DNA of 9,512 nt from an uncultured Prevotellaceae bacterium. Lineage in GTDB: Bacteria; Bacteroidota; Bacteroidia; Bacteroidales; Bacteroidaceae. Positions 1 to 7,258 of this stretch are shown piece after piece. The position numbers and the translations under genes are program-made. The first letter of the stretch is position 1, and each line of letters begins with the position of its first letter. The stretch spans positions 1 to 9,512 of the forward strand of contig USTH01000050.1 of assembly GCA_900557555.1 (NCBI GenBank), written 5' to 3'. Below the pieces are notes generated by a model, which saw only the letters and a list, made by a program, of their open reading frames with translations, searched no databases and had not been told where the DNA came from.

Positions 1-233
1 CAGGACAGGCTCATTCCGATGCCGAAAAACTGAACGTCCTGATACCAGAAGAGGTAATCGCCGCACTTGGCCGACAAAAGGCAGAGGCACTGACAAGTGT
101 GCTTGCGGCTGACCCACGACCTCGCTATCAGCATGACGCCAATCGCATATATGGGTTTGTGTTCGCTGGCCATGAGGTTAAGTTCACTGTAAAGGACAAA
201 GAGGTCTGCGTTGTGGCTTGTGTCAAGGCTTGA
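1..233 (+). CDS. trmO: TrmO/TsaA-type tRNA (N6-threonylcarbamoyladenosine37-N6)-methyltransferase, C-terminal fragment
   Basis: This is the 3' end of a gene that starts before the window. The reading frame begins with the codon at 3-5 and stops with TGA at 231-233, giving 76 residues. The fragment holds the signature of the small C-terminal domain of TrmO/TsaA (YaeB) proteins: DPRPRYQ at fragment residues 37-43, then RIYGF and a beta-rich tail ending in VCVVACVKA. In this family the C-terminal domain follows an SAM-binding beta-barrel, and the enzyme methylates N6 of t6A at position 37 of certain threonine tRNAs. The catalytic barrel is outside the window, so the assignment rests on the DPRP(x)YQ block alone. 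The preceding residues (LIPEEVIAALGRQKAEAL) fit the linker helix before that block. The next gene, rlmN, is also an RNA methyltransferase, but 221 bases and a hairpin separate them, so cotranscription is not assured. Confidence 0.75.
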   Translation, partial: GQAHSDAEKLNVLIPEEVIAALGRQKAEALTSVLAADPRPRYQHDANRIYGFVFAGHEVKFTVKDKEVCVVACVKA

Positions 234-339
234 CTGTGATTCGACGCCAGAAAACAATGTCTGGTGATAACATACCTAAAGCTATGCATCTGTAGATTTC
301 CTTCTCAAGTTGATTGCGTTCGTGAAAAGGCGAAAAAAG

Positions 340-362
340 GCATGCCGAGACGGTCGGTATGC
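340..362 (+). terminator. Hairpin after trmO, candidate intrinsic terminator
   Basis: GCATGCCGA (340-348) pairs with TCGGTATGC (354-362): nine pairs including one G-T wobble, around the five-base loop GACGG. It lies in the trmO-rlmN gap. The + strand that follows is T-rich but interrupted (TGATGTTTGTGTTTTG). On the opposite strand the flanking AAAAAAGG reads as CCTTTTTT, so the structure looks at least as much like a minus-strand terminator. The role is inferred from structure and position only. Confidence 0.4.
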
Positions 363-427
363 TGATGTTTGTGTTTTGCTGTGCGAAAAAATCTTACATC
401 ACGGGGCGTTTTAAGGCGAAATATTGT

Positions 428-444
428 TACTTTTGTAGTATAAT
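428..444 (+). promoter_or_regulatory. Probable promoter -7 region for rlmN
   Basis: TACTTTTG at 428-435 matches the Bacteroidetes sigma-ABfr -7 element TAnnTTTG exactly. A TATAAT hexamer follows at 439-444. No good TTTG -33 box is present 19-21 bases upstream; the best T-rich stretch is TTTTAA near 409-414, so the promoter is only half supported. If used, transcription would begin about 10-15 bases before the rlmN ATG, giving a very short leader. Downstream pdxA may share it, since no consensus promoter was found in the rlmN-pdxA gap. Confidence 0.4.
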
Positions 445-454
445 TACTTGCCAA

Positions 455-1543
455 ATGGAAAAGCAACAACTTTCTGGAAAATCTTTGACTGAATTGCAGC
501 ATATTATGGAAGAGCTTGGGCAGCCTCGTTTTGTGGCAGGTCAAGTGACACGATGGCTGTATCAGAAACAGATTTTCAGCTTTGACGAGATGACTAACGT
601 GTCAAAAAACGTCAGGCGATTATTGGATGAAAAATTCACGCTGGGCAGGCAACGTCCTGTCAGTGAAGCTGTGTCCAAGGATGGTACGGTCAAGTACCTG
701 TACCAGACCGATGACGGTCATTATGTAGAGACGGTTTATATTCCCGAAAGAGACAGAGCAACCCTATGCGTGTCGTCCCAAGTGGGGTGCAAGATGGGGT
801 GCAAGTTCTGCATGACCGGACGGCAGGGCTTTAAAACCAACCTTACGGCCGGCGACATACTTAACCAGATCTACTCGCTGCCAAAGTTCGAAAAACTTAC
901 CAATATAGTGTTTATGGGGCAGGGTGAGCCTTTTGATAATACTGACAATGTGATGAGGGCCTTGGAAATACTTACAGCAGACTATGGATTGGCATGGAGC
1001 CCCAAGCGCATCACTGTGTCTACGGTGGGACTTATTCCCGGCATGAAGCGTTTCCTCGATGAGAGCAAGTGCAATCTTGCCATAAGCCTTCACTTTGCCT
1101 TTGGACAGGATCGCGCCACTTATATGCCAGCACAGCGTCCTTACCCGATAGAAGACGTAGTGGAGTTGTTGAGTGACTATGATTTCTGTCGCACCCACAC
1201 CGAGGAAGACCCACGCGAAGGCAGTCACCAGCGCCGCCTGTCGTTTGAATACATTCTCTTTGACGGCATCAATGACAAGGTGCACCACCTTGATCGTATA
1301 GTCAAGCTGTTGAGAGGTCTGGACTGCAGGGTCAATCTCATTCCGTTCCACTCCATACCCGACAGCCCATTAAAGGGTGTGCCTGTTGATCGCATGACCC
1401 GCAACCGCAACTATCTGACATCAAAGGGGTTGTTTGCCACTCTGCGCGCTTCGAGGGGGCAAGACATAGAGGCCGCATGTGGCTTGTTGTCTACAAAAAA
1501 GCAAAACGAGAGTGTGCGGGAGACTGCAAAAGAACATAACTGA
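455..1543 (+). CDS. rlmN: Dual-specificity RNA methyltransferase RlmN (23S rRNA A2503 / tRNA A37 C2-methyltransferase)
   Basis: A radical SAM enzyme that methylates C2 of an adenine in 23S rRNA and in some tRNAs. The protein has 362 residues, within the family range. The radical SAM cluster motif is CKMGCKFC, with cysteines 112, 116 and 119 as Fe-S ligands. MGQGEPFDN at 154-162 is the family GEP motif that helps place SAM. RASRGQDIEAACG at 331-343 carries Cys342, the expected catalytic cysteine; Cys119 would be the methyl-carrying partner by family analogy. The N-terminal part (about 1-95) fits the RlmN accessory domain. The frame is open upstream to an ATG at 359, but that extension is cysteine- and aromatic-rich, starts inside a hairpin and crosses the promoter region. 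The ATG at 455 begins MEKQQLSGKSL, which fits the family N-terminus, so it was chosen. No Shine-Dalgarno is present. Compared with E. coli RlmN there is a charged insert (THTEEDPREGSHQRR, about 248-261) before FEYILFDGIND. Confidence 0.95.
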   Translation: MEKQQLSGKSLTELQHIMEELGQPRFVAGQVTRWLYQKQIFSFDEMTNVSKNVRRLLDEKFTLGRQRPVSEAVSKDGTVKYLYQTDDGHYVETVYIPERDRATLCVSSQVGCKMGCKFCMTGRQGFKTNLTAGDILNQIYSLPKFEKLTNIVFMGQGEPFDNTDNVMRALEILTADYGLAWSPKRITVSTVGLIPGMKRFLDESKCNLAISLHFAFGQDRATYMPAQRPYPIEDVVELLSDYDFCRTHTEEDPREGSHQRRLSFEYILFDGINDKVHHLDRIVKLLRGLDCRVNLIPFHSIPDSPLKGVPVDRMTRNRNYLTSKGLFATLRASRGQDIEAACGLLSTKKQNESVRETAKEHN

Positions 1544-1638
1544 ACCGTCTGAAGTCGGTTGCGTCCTTAGTGTCGCTTGCCAGAGCATAACAGATATAAT
1601 AAAACGATAATATACAAATCAAAAACGACAACACAACG

Positions 1639-2715
1639 ATGAATAACAAAATAAGAATAGGTATTACGCACGGTGACCTCAATGGAGTCGGCTATGAGGT
1701 GATACTCAAGACTTTTGCCAACGATGCGATGAGCGATATGTGTGTGCCTATAGTTTACGGTTCGCCCAAGGCGGCTATCTTCCATCGCAAAAACCTTGGA
1801 TTGACTACAAATTTCCAGACCGTGTCCAGTGCCACTGATGCTGTGAACGGCTGTCTGAATATGGTACCTTGCTTTGACGAAGAGGTCAAGATAGACTTCG
1901 GACAATTGTCTGCCGAAAGTGGCAAGGCTGCGCTTATGTCACTCCAAAGGGCGATGAAAGACTATAAGGATGGCCTTATAGATGCTATAGTGACAGCTCC
2001 TATAAACAAAAAAGCTATCCACTCGGAGGAGTTTCCGTTCAGTGGCCATACCGAGTATTTTGAAAGCGAGACCGGCAATGTCGGCGATGCTCTTATGATA
2101 TTGATGAGTCCTGTGATGAGAGTTGCCCTTGTGACAACTCATCTGCCACTCAAGGATGTGCCGGCCGCCATTACGCAAGAGAAGGTGGAACATCGTATAG
2201 AGCAGCTGCAGCGCTCGCTTTACCGAGACTTTCTGGTCAGTGCTCCCCGCATAGCTGTGTTGGGTCTTAATCCACACAATGGCGACGAAGGACTTCTTGG
2301 CTCTGAAGAAAACGAAATCATATCTCCTGCAATCAAAGCCATGAGGGAAAAAGGCATACAGTGTTTTGGCCCTTATGCCGCTGACGGCTTCTTTGGCAGC
2401 GGACTATACAAACACTTTGATGCCGTGCTGGCAATGTACCACGACCAGGGGTTGGCTCCGTTTAAGGCTCTTAGCGATGACGACGGTGTTAATTTTACGG
2501 CAGGGCTGGAACTTGTGCGCACTTCGCCCGCTCACGGCACTGCCTATGATATAGCTGGCAAGGGTATGGCAAACGAAAACTCGTTCCGTCAAGCCGTCTA
2601 TGCGGCTATTGATATTGTGCGTTGCCGCAAGCAGGTTGACGAGGCTTCTGCCAATCCACTTAAGGTGACGGTGCGTGAACGCGACAGCCGTCGCAATAAC
2701 GATGATGTGGAGTAA
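1639..2715 (+). CDS. pdxA: 4-hydroxythreonine-4-phosphate dehydrogenase PdxA
   Basis: PdxA oxidises 4-phosphohydroxy-L-threonine with NAD(P); the product decarboxylates to 3-amino-2-oxopropyl phosphate, which PdxJ joins with 1-deoxyxylulose 5-phosphate to make pyridoxine 5'-phosphate. It is cytosolic. The protein has 358 residues, somewhat longer than the E. coli enzyme (329). Family blocks are in order: GITHGDLNGVGYEV (8-21), GHTEYF (136-141), TTHLPLKDVP (166-175), GLNPHNGDEG (209-218), AMYHDQGLAPFK (265-276) and RTSPAHGTAYDIAG (294-307). His168, His213 and His268 match the three metal-ligand histidine blocks. The first block reads GDLNGVGYEV where proteobacterial enzymes have GDPAGIGPE; I regard this as lineage variation. 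The ATG at 1639 is the only start preserving the N-terminal beta strand; no Shine-Dalgarno is seen. The gene follows rlmN by 95 bases and precedes the HTH gene by 18 bases, suggesting cotranscription with the downstream genes. Confidence 0.95.
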   Translation: MNNKIRIGITHGDLNGVGYEVILKTFANDAMSDMCVPIVYGSPKAAIFHRKNLGLTTNFQTVSSATDAVNGCLNMVPCFDEEVKIDFGQLSAESGKAALMSLQRAMKDYKDGLIDAIVTAPINKKAIHSEEFPFSGHTEYFESETGNVGDALMILMSPVMRVALVTTHLPLKDVPAAITQEKVEHRIEQLQRSLYRDFLVSAPRIAVLGLNPHNGDEGLLGSEENEIISPAIKAMREKGIQCFGPYAADGFFGSGLYKHFDAVLAMYHDQGLAPFKALSDDDGVNFTAGLELVRTSPAHGTAYDIAGKGMANENSFRQAVYAAIDIVRCRKQVDEASANPLKVTVRERDSRRNNDDVE

Positions 2716-2733
2716 ATAGATGTGTCTCCGTCC

Positions 2734-3120
2734 ATGACAAAAGAATACATCAATCGGTTGGGACAGGAAAAGCGGGAGAAAATTTTTCATGCTGTCAATA
2801 CCGAACTTATAGTACGTGAGGCTTATTTGCGGTCGGGCTATTCGGCTGGTGAACTGTGCGAGAAACATGGGTTTGCACCAAGAGACGTATCTGCAGTTAT
2901 GGGGTTGTATTATGGAGAAAATTTTACTTCACTGTTACGCCGCTTGAGAGTAAACAGGGTGTGCAAGATGCTTGAGTCACCAGCCAATCTGCATAAATCA
3001 TGCGAGATGATTGGCTTGCGTTGCGGTTTCTCCAATCGCCAGAGCTTCTACAATGCGTTCTGCAAAATTAAGGGCATGACTCCGCAGGAGTATAGAAACA
3101 AGATTTTTGAACAACAATGA
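2734..3120 (+). CDS. Stand-alone AraC-type helix-turn-helix DNA-binding protein
   Basis: A small protein of 128 residues made almost entirely of an AraC/XylS-type DNA-binding domain. It has two helix-turn-helix units joined by a long helix: the first at about 36-60 (SAGELCEKHGFAPRDVSAVM), the second at about 85-110 (KSCEMIGLRCGFSNRQSFYN), ending with GMTPQEYRN, the family's C-terminal signature. No ligand-binding, receiver or membrane domain is present, so if it senses anything it must use a partner or its short N-terminal helix. Target genes are unknown. A GTG at 2722 would add four residues (MSPS); the ATG at 2734 is preferred because Bacteroidales mostly use ATG. It starts 18 bases after pdxA, and its TGA overlaps the ATG of the next gene in an ATGA, which implies cotranscription and coupled translation with the peptidase. 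Autoregulation of this operon is possible but not shown. Confidence 0.8.
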   Translation: MTKEYINRLGQEKREKIFHAVNTELIVREAYLRSGYSAGELCEKHGFAPRDVSAVMGLYYGENFTSLLRRLRVNRVCKMLESPANLHKSCEMIGLRCGFSNRQSFYNAFCKIKGMTPQEYRNKIFEQQ

Positions 3121-5153
3121 ACAAATTAAAAACCATCATTATGAGTGCAGTCCTGTCTGCTGTCTCGGCATCCTCTGTCGTTGCCGACGACTTTAAATAT
3201 AACAATGAGCGATTTGCTGACCTGCAAATGTTGCGCTATAAAGTGCCAGGCTTCGACCAGCTGTCACTTCGTCAGAAAACTTTGGTATATTACCTGAGTG
3301 AGGCTGCCTTGTGTGGGCGCGATATTCTCTTTGACCAGAACGGAGCCTATAACCTCCGCATTCGCAAGATGCTTGAAACAGTTTACACTGATTATCAAGG
3401 CGACCGCAACAGTGCAGACTTCAAGGCTATGGAAACATATCTGAAGCAGGTGTGGTTTTCCAACGGCATACATCATCACTATGGCTGCCATAAGTTTACA
3501 CCCTATTTCACACAGGAGTTCTTTCGCAGAGCGTTGCGTGGAGTGGATGCCACAAAGCTGCCCTTGCAGAAAGGGCAGAGTGTAGATGACCTTTGCAATG
3601 AGGTTTTCCCTGTCATTTTCAATCCTGAGATAATGGCAATGAGAGTCAATCAAAAAGACGGCGAAGACCTTGTTAGAACATCTGCCGCCAATTACTATGG
3701 GGCGGGTGTTACCCAAGCGGAAGCTGAGGCATTCTATGAGGCGCAGAAGGATACGCTTGCCCCAGAACCTGTGATGTACGGACTCAACAGCCGGCTTGTC
3801 AAGAAAAACGGAAAGCTCCAAGAGGATAAATGGGTGTTGAACGGCCTCTACGGGCAGGCCATAAAGAAGATTGTATTCTGGCTCGAAAAAGCTGAAAAAG
3901 TGGCGGAAAATCCAAGCCAGAGGGCTGTTATCAAAGAACTCGTCAAGTTTTATACCACTGGAGACCTGAAGACATTTGACCACTACAGTATACTGTGGCT
4001 CAAAGATACCGACAGCATGGTGGACTTTGTCAACGGTTTCATTGAAAGCTATGGGGACCCACTCGGGCTGAAGGCAAGTTGGGAAGCTTTTGCCAATTTC
4101 AAGGATCTCGATGCAACCAAACGCACGGAGAAACTCAGTTCCAACGCACAGTGGTTTGAGGATAATTCACCAGTAGACCCGCGCTTCAAGAAAGACAAGT
4201 GTACAGGAATCTCTGCCAAGGTCATCACAGCTGCCATACTTGGAGGCGACCTGTATCCCTCAACAGCCATAGGCATCAATCTGCCTAATAGCAACTGGAT
4301 ACGCAAGCAGCACGGTTCAAAGAGCGTTACAATAGGCAATCTTACAGATGCCTACAACAAGGCAGCTCACGGAAACGGATTTAACGAGGAATTTGTTATA
4401 GACGAGGCAACACGCAAGCTTATCGATGATTATGGTGATGTGTGTGACGACCTTCACACTGACCTCCACGAATGTCTTGGTCACGGTAGCGGCCGTCTGC
4501 TTGAAGGGGTGGGCGACGATGCGCTCAAGGCACATGGTTCTGCCATTGAGGAGGCGAGAGCAGACCTCTTTGCCTTATATTATCTGGCCGACTCCAAACT
4601 TGTGGAATTAGGGCTAACACCAAACATGGAGGCTTACAAGAGCAACTATTATCACTATATGATGAATGGTCTTCTGACCCAGATGGTGCGTATCCAACCA
4701 GGTAAGGACATAGAGGAGGCCCATATGCGCAATCGCCAACTTATTGCACGTTGGGCATACGAACACGGCAAGGAGCACAACGTGGTGGAACTTGTCAAGC
4801 GGAACAACAAAACCTATGTAAAGGTGAACGACTATGCTGCCTTGCGCAGCCTGTTTGGCGATTTGCTAAAGGAGATACAACGTATCAAGAGTGAGGGAGA
4901 TTATGAAGGTGCACGCCAGTTGATAGAGACCTATGCCGTGAAAGTTGACCCAAAACTCCATCAAGAGGTGCTGTCACGTTATGATGCTCTTGACCTTGCA
5001 CCTTACAAGGGCTTTATCAATCCGGTTTATGTGCCAGAGCTTGACTCTGAGGGCAACATCACCGATGTCAAGATTGACTATACCGAGAGCTATGCTGACC
5101 AGATGTTGCGCTATTCAACCAAATACGGATATCTGCCTTATATAAATGAGTGA
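3117..5153 (+). CDS. Secreted dipeptidyl peptidase III, zinc metallopeptidase family M49
   Basis: DPP III removes dipeptides from the N-terminus of oligopeptides. The 678 residues are close to the Bacteroides thetaiotaomicron enzyme (about 675). The zinc site has the M49 form: HECLGH at 451-456 (zinc ligands His451 and His456, catalytic Glu452) and EEARAD at 478-483, where Glu479 is the expected third ligand. The six-residue HExxGH spacing, one more than the common HExxH, is diagnostic of M49. The N-terminus is a typical Sec signal: Lys3 and Lys5, a hydrophobic run from Ile7 to Val22, and a V-x-A site cutting after Ala23, before DDFKYN. There is no lipobox cysteine, so a soluble periplasmic enzyme is expected. 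The start ATG overlaps the HTH stop by four bases (ATGA), and the gene end overlaps the next start by eight bases. A role in using peptides from the surroundings is inferred; the neighbours do not confirm it. Confidence 0.93.
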   Translation: MNKLKTIIMSAVLSAVSASSVVADDFKYNNERFADLQMLRYKVPGFDQLSLRQKTLVYYLSEAALCGRDILFDQNGAYNLRIRKMLETVYTDYQGDRNSADFKAMETYLKQVWFSNGIHHHYGCHKFTPYFTQEFFRRALRGVDATKLPLQKGQSVDDLCNEVFPVIFNPEIMAMRVNQKDGEDLVRTSAANYYGAGVTQAEAEAFYEAQKDTLAPEPVMYGLNSRLVKKNGKLQEDKWVLNGLYGQAIKKIVFWLEKAEKVAENPSQRAVIKELVKFYTTGDLKTFDHYSILWLKDTDSMVDFVNGFIESYGDPLGLKASWEAFANFKDLDATKRTEKLSSNAQWFEDNSPVDPRFKKDKCTGISAKVITAAILGGDLYPSTAIGINLPNSNWIRKQHGSKSVTIGNLTDAYNKAAHGNGFNEEFVIDEATRKLIDDYGDVCDDLHTDLHECLGHGSGRLLEGVGDDALKAHGSAIEEARADLFALYYLADSKLVELGLTPNMEAYKSNYYHYMMNGLLTQMVRIQPGKDIEEAHMRNRQLIARWAYEHGKEHNVVELVKRNNKTYVKVNDYAALRSLFGDLLKEIQRIKSEGDYEGARQLIETYAVKVDPKLHQEVLSRYDALDLAPYKGFINPVYVPELDSEGNITDVKIDYTESYADQMLRYSTKYGYLPYINE

Positions 5154-5811
5154 CATGGCAACACAGCATCAAGATGAGACAACGCAAGACTCTCTTGAGT
5201 CCCCTAACTCTGTAATGGTAGCGTATGTAAAAAAACTGCTTCGGGCAGCAATGAATGGCCCGCTGTCGCAGTCGTTAAGAGAGAAGGGGTTGGGCTACAG
5301 ACTTATTTTCGGTGTAGACTGGCCGCGGCTGATAACCATTGCTAATGAAATCGGTAAAAGTCATCAGCTTGCGCAAGACCTCTGGAAGGAAGATGTGCGT
5401 GAATGTCGCCTCCTTGCCGGACTTGTTCAGCCCACCGAATCTTTCTATCCTGACATTGCCGATATTTGGGTGGAGTCAATGCACTATCCTGAAGAGGCGC
5501 AATACACGGTAATGTCGTTGTTCTGTCATCTGCCCTATGCGTCCGACAGGGCCTTTGCATGGATAGCCGACAGTCGCCCCATGTTTCAGTTGTGTGGTTT
5601 TCTGACTCTTTCGCGTTTATTCATGAAGGGTTTCCCGCTTATGAAAAAGTCAGAATACGAATATCTTGACCAAGCAGAAACAGCATTGCAAAACACGGAT
5701 TTGTATGTACGTAAGGCGGCCTACGATTCTTTGCTGAAATATGCACAGACGGGCGAAGAACAGGAGGCCTTGGCCGACAGGGTGCTCAGAACTTTGGAAA
5801 AAAACAAATAG
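5146..5811 (+). CDS. HEAT-like protein of the DNA alkylation repair (AlkD-like) superfamily
   Basis: A helical protein of 221 residues with no signal peptide or membrane segment. The pattern LAQDLWKEDVRECRLLA (75-91) resembles the repeat in AlkD-type DNA glycosylases where LW and an RE pair begin a HEAT helix, and further helical repeats follow (RAFAWIADSR, 135-144; YVRKAAYDSLLKYA, 187-200). AlkD enzymes excise alkylated bases using an aspartate within a Trp-Trp-Asp segment; the corresponding stretch here (about 108-121, WVESMHYPEEAQYT) has no such motif, so glycosylase activity is doubtful. The protein could be a non-catalytic nucleic-acid or protein-binding relative. The ATG at 5146 overlaps the end of the peptidase gene by eight bases; a second ATG at 5155 would shorten it by three residues. 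The overlap indicates translational coupling. The first 25 residues are polar and probably disordered. Superfamily assignment is from pattern memory only. Confidence 0.65.
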   Translation: MSDMATQHQDETTQDSLESPNSVMVAYVKKLLRAAMNGPLSQSLREKGLGYRLIFGVDWPRLITIANEIGKSHQLAQDLWKEDVRECRLLAGLVQPTESFYPDIADIWVESMHYPEEAQYTVMSLFCHLPYASDRAFAWIADSRPMFQLCGFLTLSRLFMKGFPLMKKSEYEYLDQAETALQNTDLYVRKAAYDSLLKYAQTGEEQEALADRVLRTLEKNK

Positions 5812-5823
5812 AAATAGAATTTT

Positions 5824-5854
5824 TTTGCCATGTCGGTGTCGTTTATTAACTTTG
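5824..5854 (+). promoter_or_regulatory. Bacteroidetes-type promoter for purA
   Basis: TTTG at 5824-5827 and TAACTTTG at 5847-5854 match both elements of the Bacteroidetes sigma-ABfr consensus (TTTG ... TAnnTTTG), with a spacer of 19 bases, within the usual 19-21. Transcription would start near 5860-5863, leaving an untranslated leader of about 45 bases before the purA ATG. The leader has no Shine-Dalgarno and no obvious riboswitch-like structure. This separates purA transcription from the operon before it, which ends at 5811. Confidence 0.8.
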
Positions 5855-5905
5855 CTGATTGGTAAAACCACTAAGTTGGAACATAAAGAAAACATTACAG
5901 TAATC

Positions 5906-7174
5906 ATGACAAAAGGAAAGGTAGATGCCCTGTTAGGCATCGTTTTCGGTGATGAGGGCAAAGGAAAAGTAGTAGACTACTTCACTCCTAAGTATGATGT
6001 GGTAGCACGTTTTGCGGGAGGTCCCAATGCCGGTCACACCATTATATTCGATGGCAAGAAATTCGTGCTTCGTTCTATACCGTCAGGCATCTTCGATGAA
6101 AACAAGATTAATATCATCGGCAATGGCTGTGTGCTTGCTCCCGACCTCTTTATGCTTGAGGCGAAGGAATTGGAAGACGCCGGATATTCATTGAAGGACA
6201 GACTGCACATCAGCAAGCGCGCCCATCTTATCCTGCCTACCCACCGCGCTCTTGACCGAGCATACGAAACGCTCAAAGGCAAAAACAAAATCGGTACCAC
6301 AGGTAAAGGCATCGGTCCTACCTATAGTGACAAGGCCGCCCGAGTAGGCATCAGAGTGGGTGATATTCTGCATGATTTTGATGATAAGTATCAGGCACTG
6401 AAGGCACGCCATGAACGCATACTCCAGAACCTTGGCTACGACTATGACATAACGGAAGAAGAGAAGACATGGCTTGAGGGTGTAGAGTATATGCGCTCGT
6501 TCAAGTTGACGGATTCGGAGATGGAGATCAACAAATACCTTGCTGAGGGCAAAAGCGTGCTCGCCGAAGGCGCACAGGGCACAATGCTCGACATTGACCA
6601 TGGCACATATCCGATGGTATCATCGTCATCGACCACCACAGGAGGGGTCTGCACTGGCCTTGGAGTGGCTCCCAGCAAGATTGGTGATGTGTTCGGCATC
6701 TTCAAGGCATATAGCACACGTGTTGGCTCAGGACCTTTCCCTGTAGAACTCTTTGACAAGGTGGGAGATCATATCCGCGAGGTAGGTCATGAATTTGGTG
6801 CCGTGACAGGACGCAACCGCCGCTGTGGTTGGTTGGATCTCGTCAGTCTGAAATATGCTGTTGAGATCAACGGTGTAACGCAGTTGATTATGATGAAAGG
6901 CGATGTGCTTGACGACCTCAAGACTATAAAGGTATGCACAGCCTATAAGCAAAACGGTGAGACAATCACTCACGTCCCGTACGATCTTAACGGTTGTGAA
7001 GCGGTATATGAGGAACTCCCTGGCTGGAATTGTGACCTAACAAAGATTACAGCAGAAGCAGATTTCCCACAGGCCCTCAAAGACTACATATCATTCATTG
7101 AAAAATACATAGGCTTGCCCGTCACCATTGTGTCTGTCGGGCCAGACCGCAATGCAACAATCATCAGAGGCTAA
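5906..7174 (+). CDS. purA: Adenylosuccinate synthetase PurA
   Basis: PurA joins IMP and aspartate using GTP, forming adenylosuccinate, the first committed step to AMP; it is cytosolic and homodimeric in the family. The protein has 422 residues, near the usual 420-430. The N-terminal nucleotide loop is GDEGKGK (15-21) with catalytic Asp16, and GGPNAGHT (38-45) carries catalytic His44. Further family blocks are TTGKGIGPTYSDKAARVG, AEGAQGTMLDIDHGTYP, RVGSGPFPVE, TGRNRRCGWLD, KGDVLDDL and VGPDRNATI at the C-terminus. The frame is open upstream to 5741, but that region overlaps the preceding gene and the promoter and is basic and unlike PurA, so the ATG at 5906 (MTKGKVDALLGIVFGDEG) was chosen. It has its own promoter at 5824-5854 and ends 26 bases before a strong inverted repeat. 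The gene after it converges from the other strand. Confidence 0.97.
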   Translation: MTKGKVDALLGIVFGDEGKGKVVDYFTPKYDVVARFAGGPNAGHTIIFDGKKFVLRSIPSGIFDENKINIIGNGCVLAPDLFMLEAKELEDAGYSLKDRLHISKRAHLILPTHRALDRAYETLKGKNKIGTTGKGIGPTYSDKAARVGIRVGDILHDFDDKYQALKARHERILQNLGYDYDITEEEKTWLEGVEYMRSFKLTDSEMEINKYLAEGKSVLAEGAQGTMLDIDHGTYPMVSSSSTTTGGVCTGLGVAPSKIGDVFGIFKAYSTRVGSGPFPVELFDKVGDHIREVGHEFGAVTGRNRRCGWLDLVSLKYAVEINGVTQLIMMKGDVLDDLKTIKVCTAYKQNGETITHVPYDLNGCEAVYEELPGWNCDLTKITAEADFPQALKDYISFIEKYIGLPVTIVSVGPDRNATIIRG

Positions 7175-7200
7175 AGGTATAAGCCCCATAATATAATCGC

Positions 7201-7249
7201 AAAACCTGCCGTGGTCGAGATATCTCGATAACGGCAGGTTTTGTTTTTT
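7201..7249. terminator. Large inverted repeat, probable bidirectional terminator between purA and the DXS-like gene
   Basis: AAAACCTGCCGT (7201-7212) is perfectly complementary to ACGGCAGGTTTT (7231-7242), a 12-pair stem. Inside it, TCGAGATATCTCGA (7215-7228) is a perfect 14-base palindrome that extends the hairpin, separated only by a two-by-two mismatch (GG against TA). TTTTGTTTTTT follows on the + strand, and the mirrored AAAA arm gives a T-run on the - strand. It lies between the convergent ends at 7174 and 7259, which fits a terminator serving both genes. Confidence 0.85.
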
Positions 7250-7258
7250 GCAGGTTTG

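Noticed and set aside
245..266. Hairpin CGCCAGA/TCTGGTG just after trmO
   Set aside because: It is seven pairs with a wobble and an 8-base loop, with no T-run on either side, so it is too weak to call a terminator.
359..454. In-frame 32-residue upstream extension of rlmN beginning at the ATG at 359
   Set aside because: It starts inside a hairpin, crosses the probable promoter element, and its cysteine- and aromatic-rich sequence is unlike RlmN N-termini.
764..1351. Minus-strand open frame of 195 codons inside rlmN
   Set aside because: It lies wholly within a well-supported gene and shows no recognisable domain; it is a product of codon bias.
1577..1600. TTGCCA and TATAAT hexamers between rlmN and pdxA as a promoter
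   Set aside because: The spacer is only 12 bases and the organism type uses the TTTG/TAnnTTTG consensus, so this is probably chance AT-richness.
3264..3983. Minus-strand open frame of 239 codons inside the peptidase gene
   Set aside because: It is antisense to a confidently identified M49 peptidase, with no recognisable domain and no promoter or hairpin associated.
5741..5905. In-frame 55-residue upstream extension of purA
   Set aside because: It overlaps the preceding gene and the well-formed promoter, and PurA proteins start just before the nucleotide loop, as the ATG at 5906 gives.
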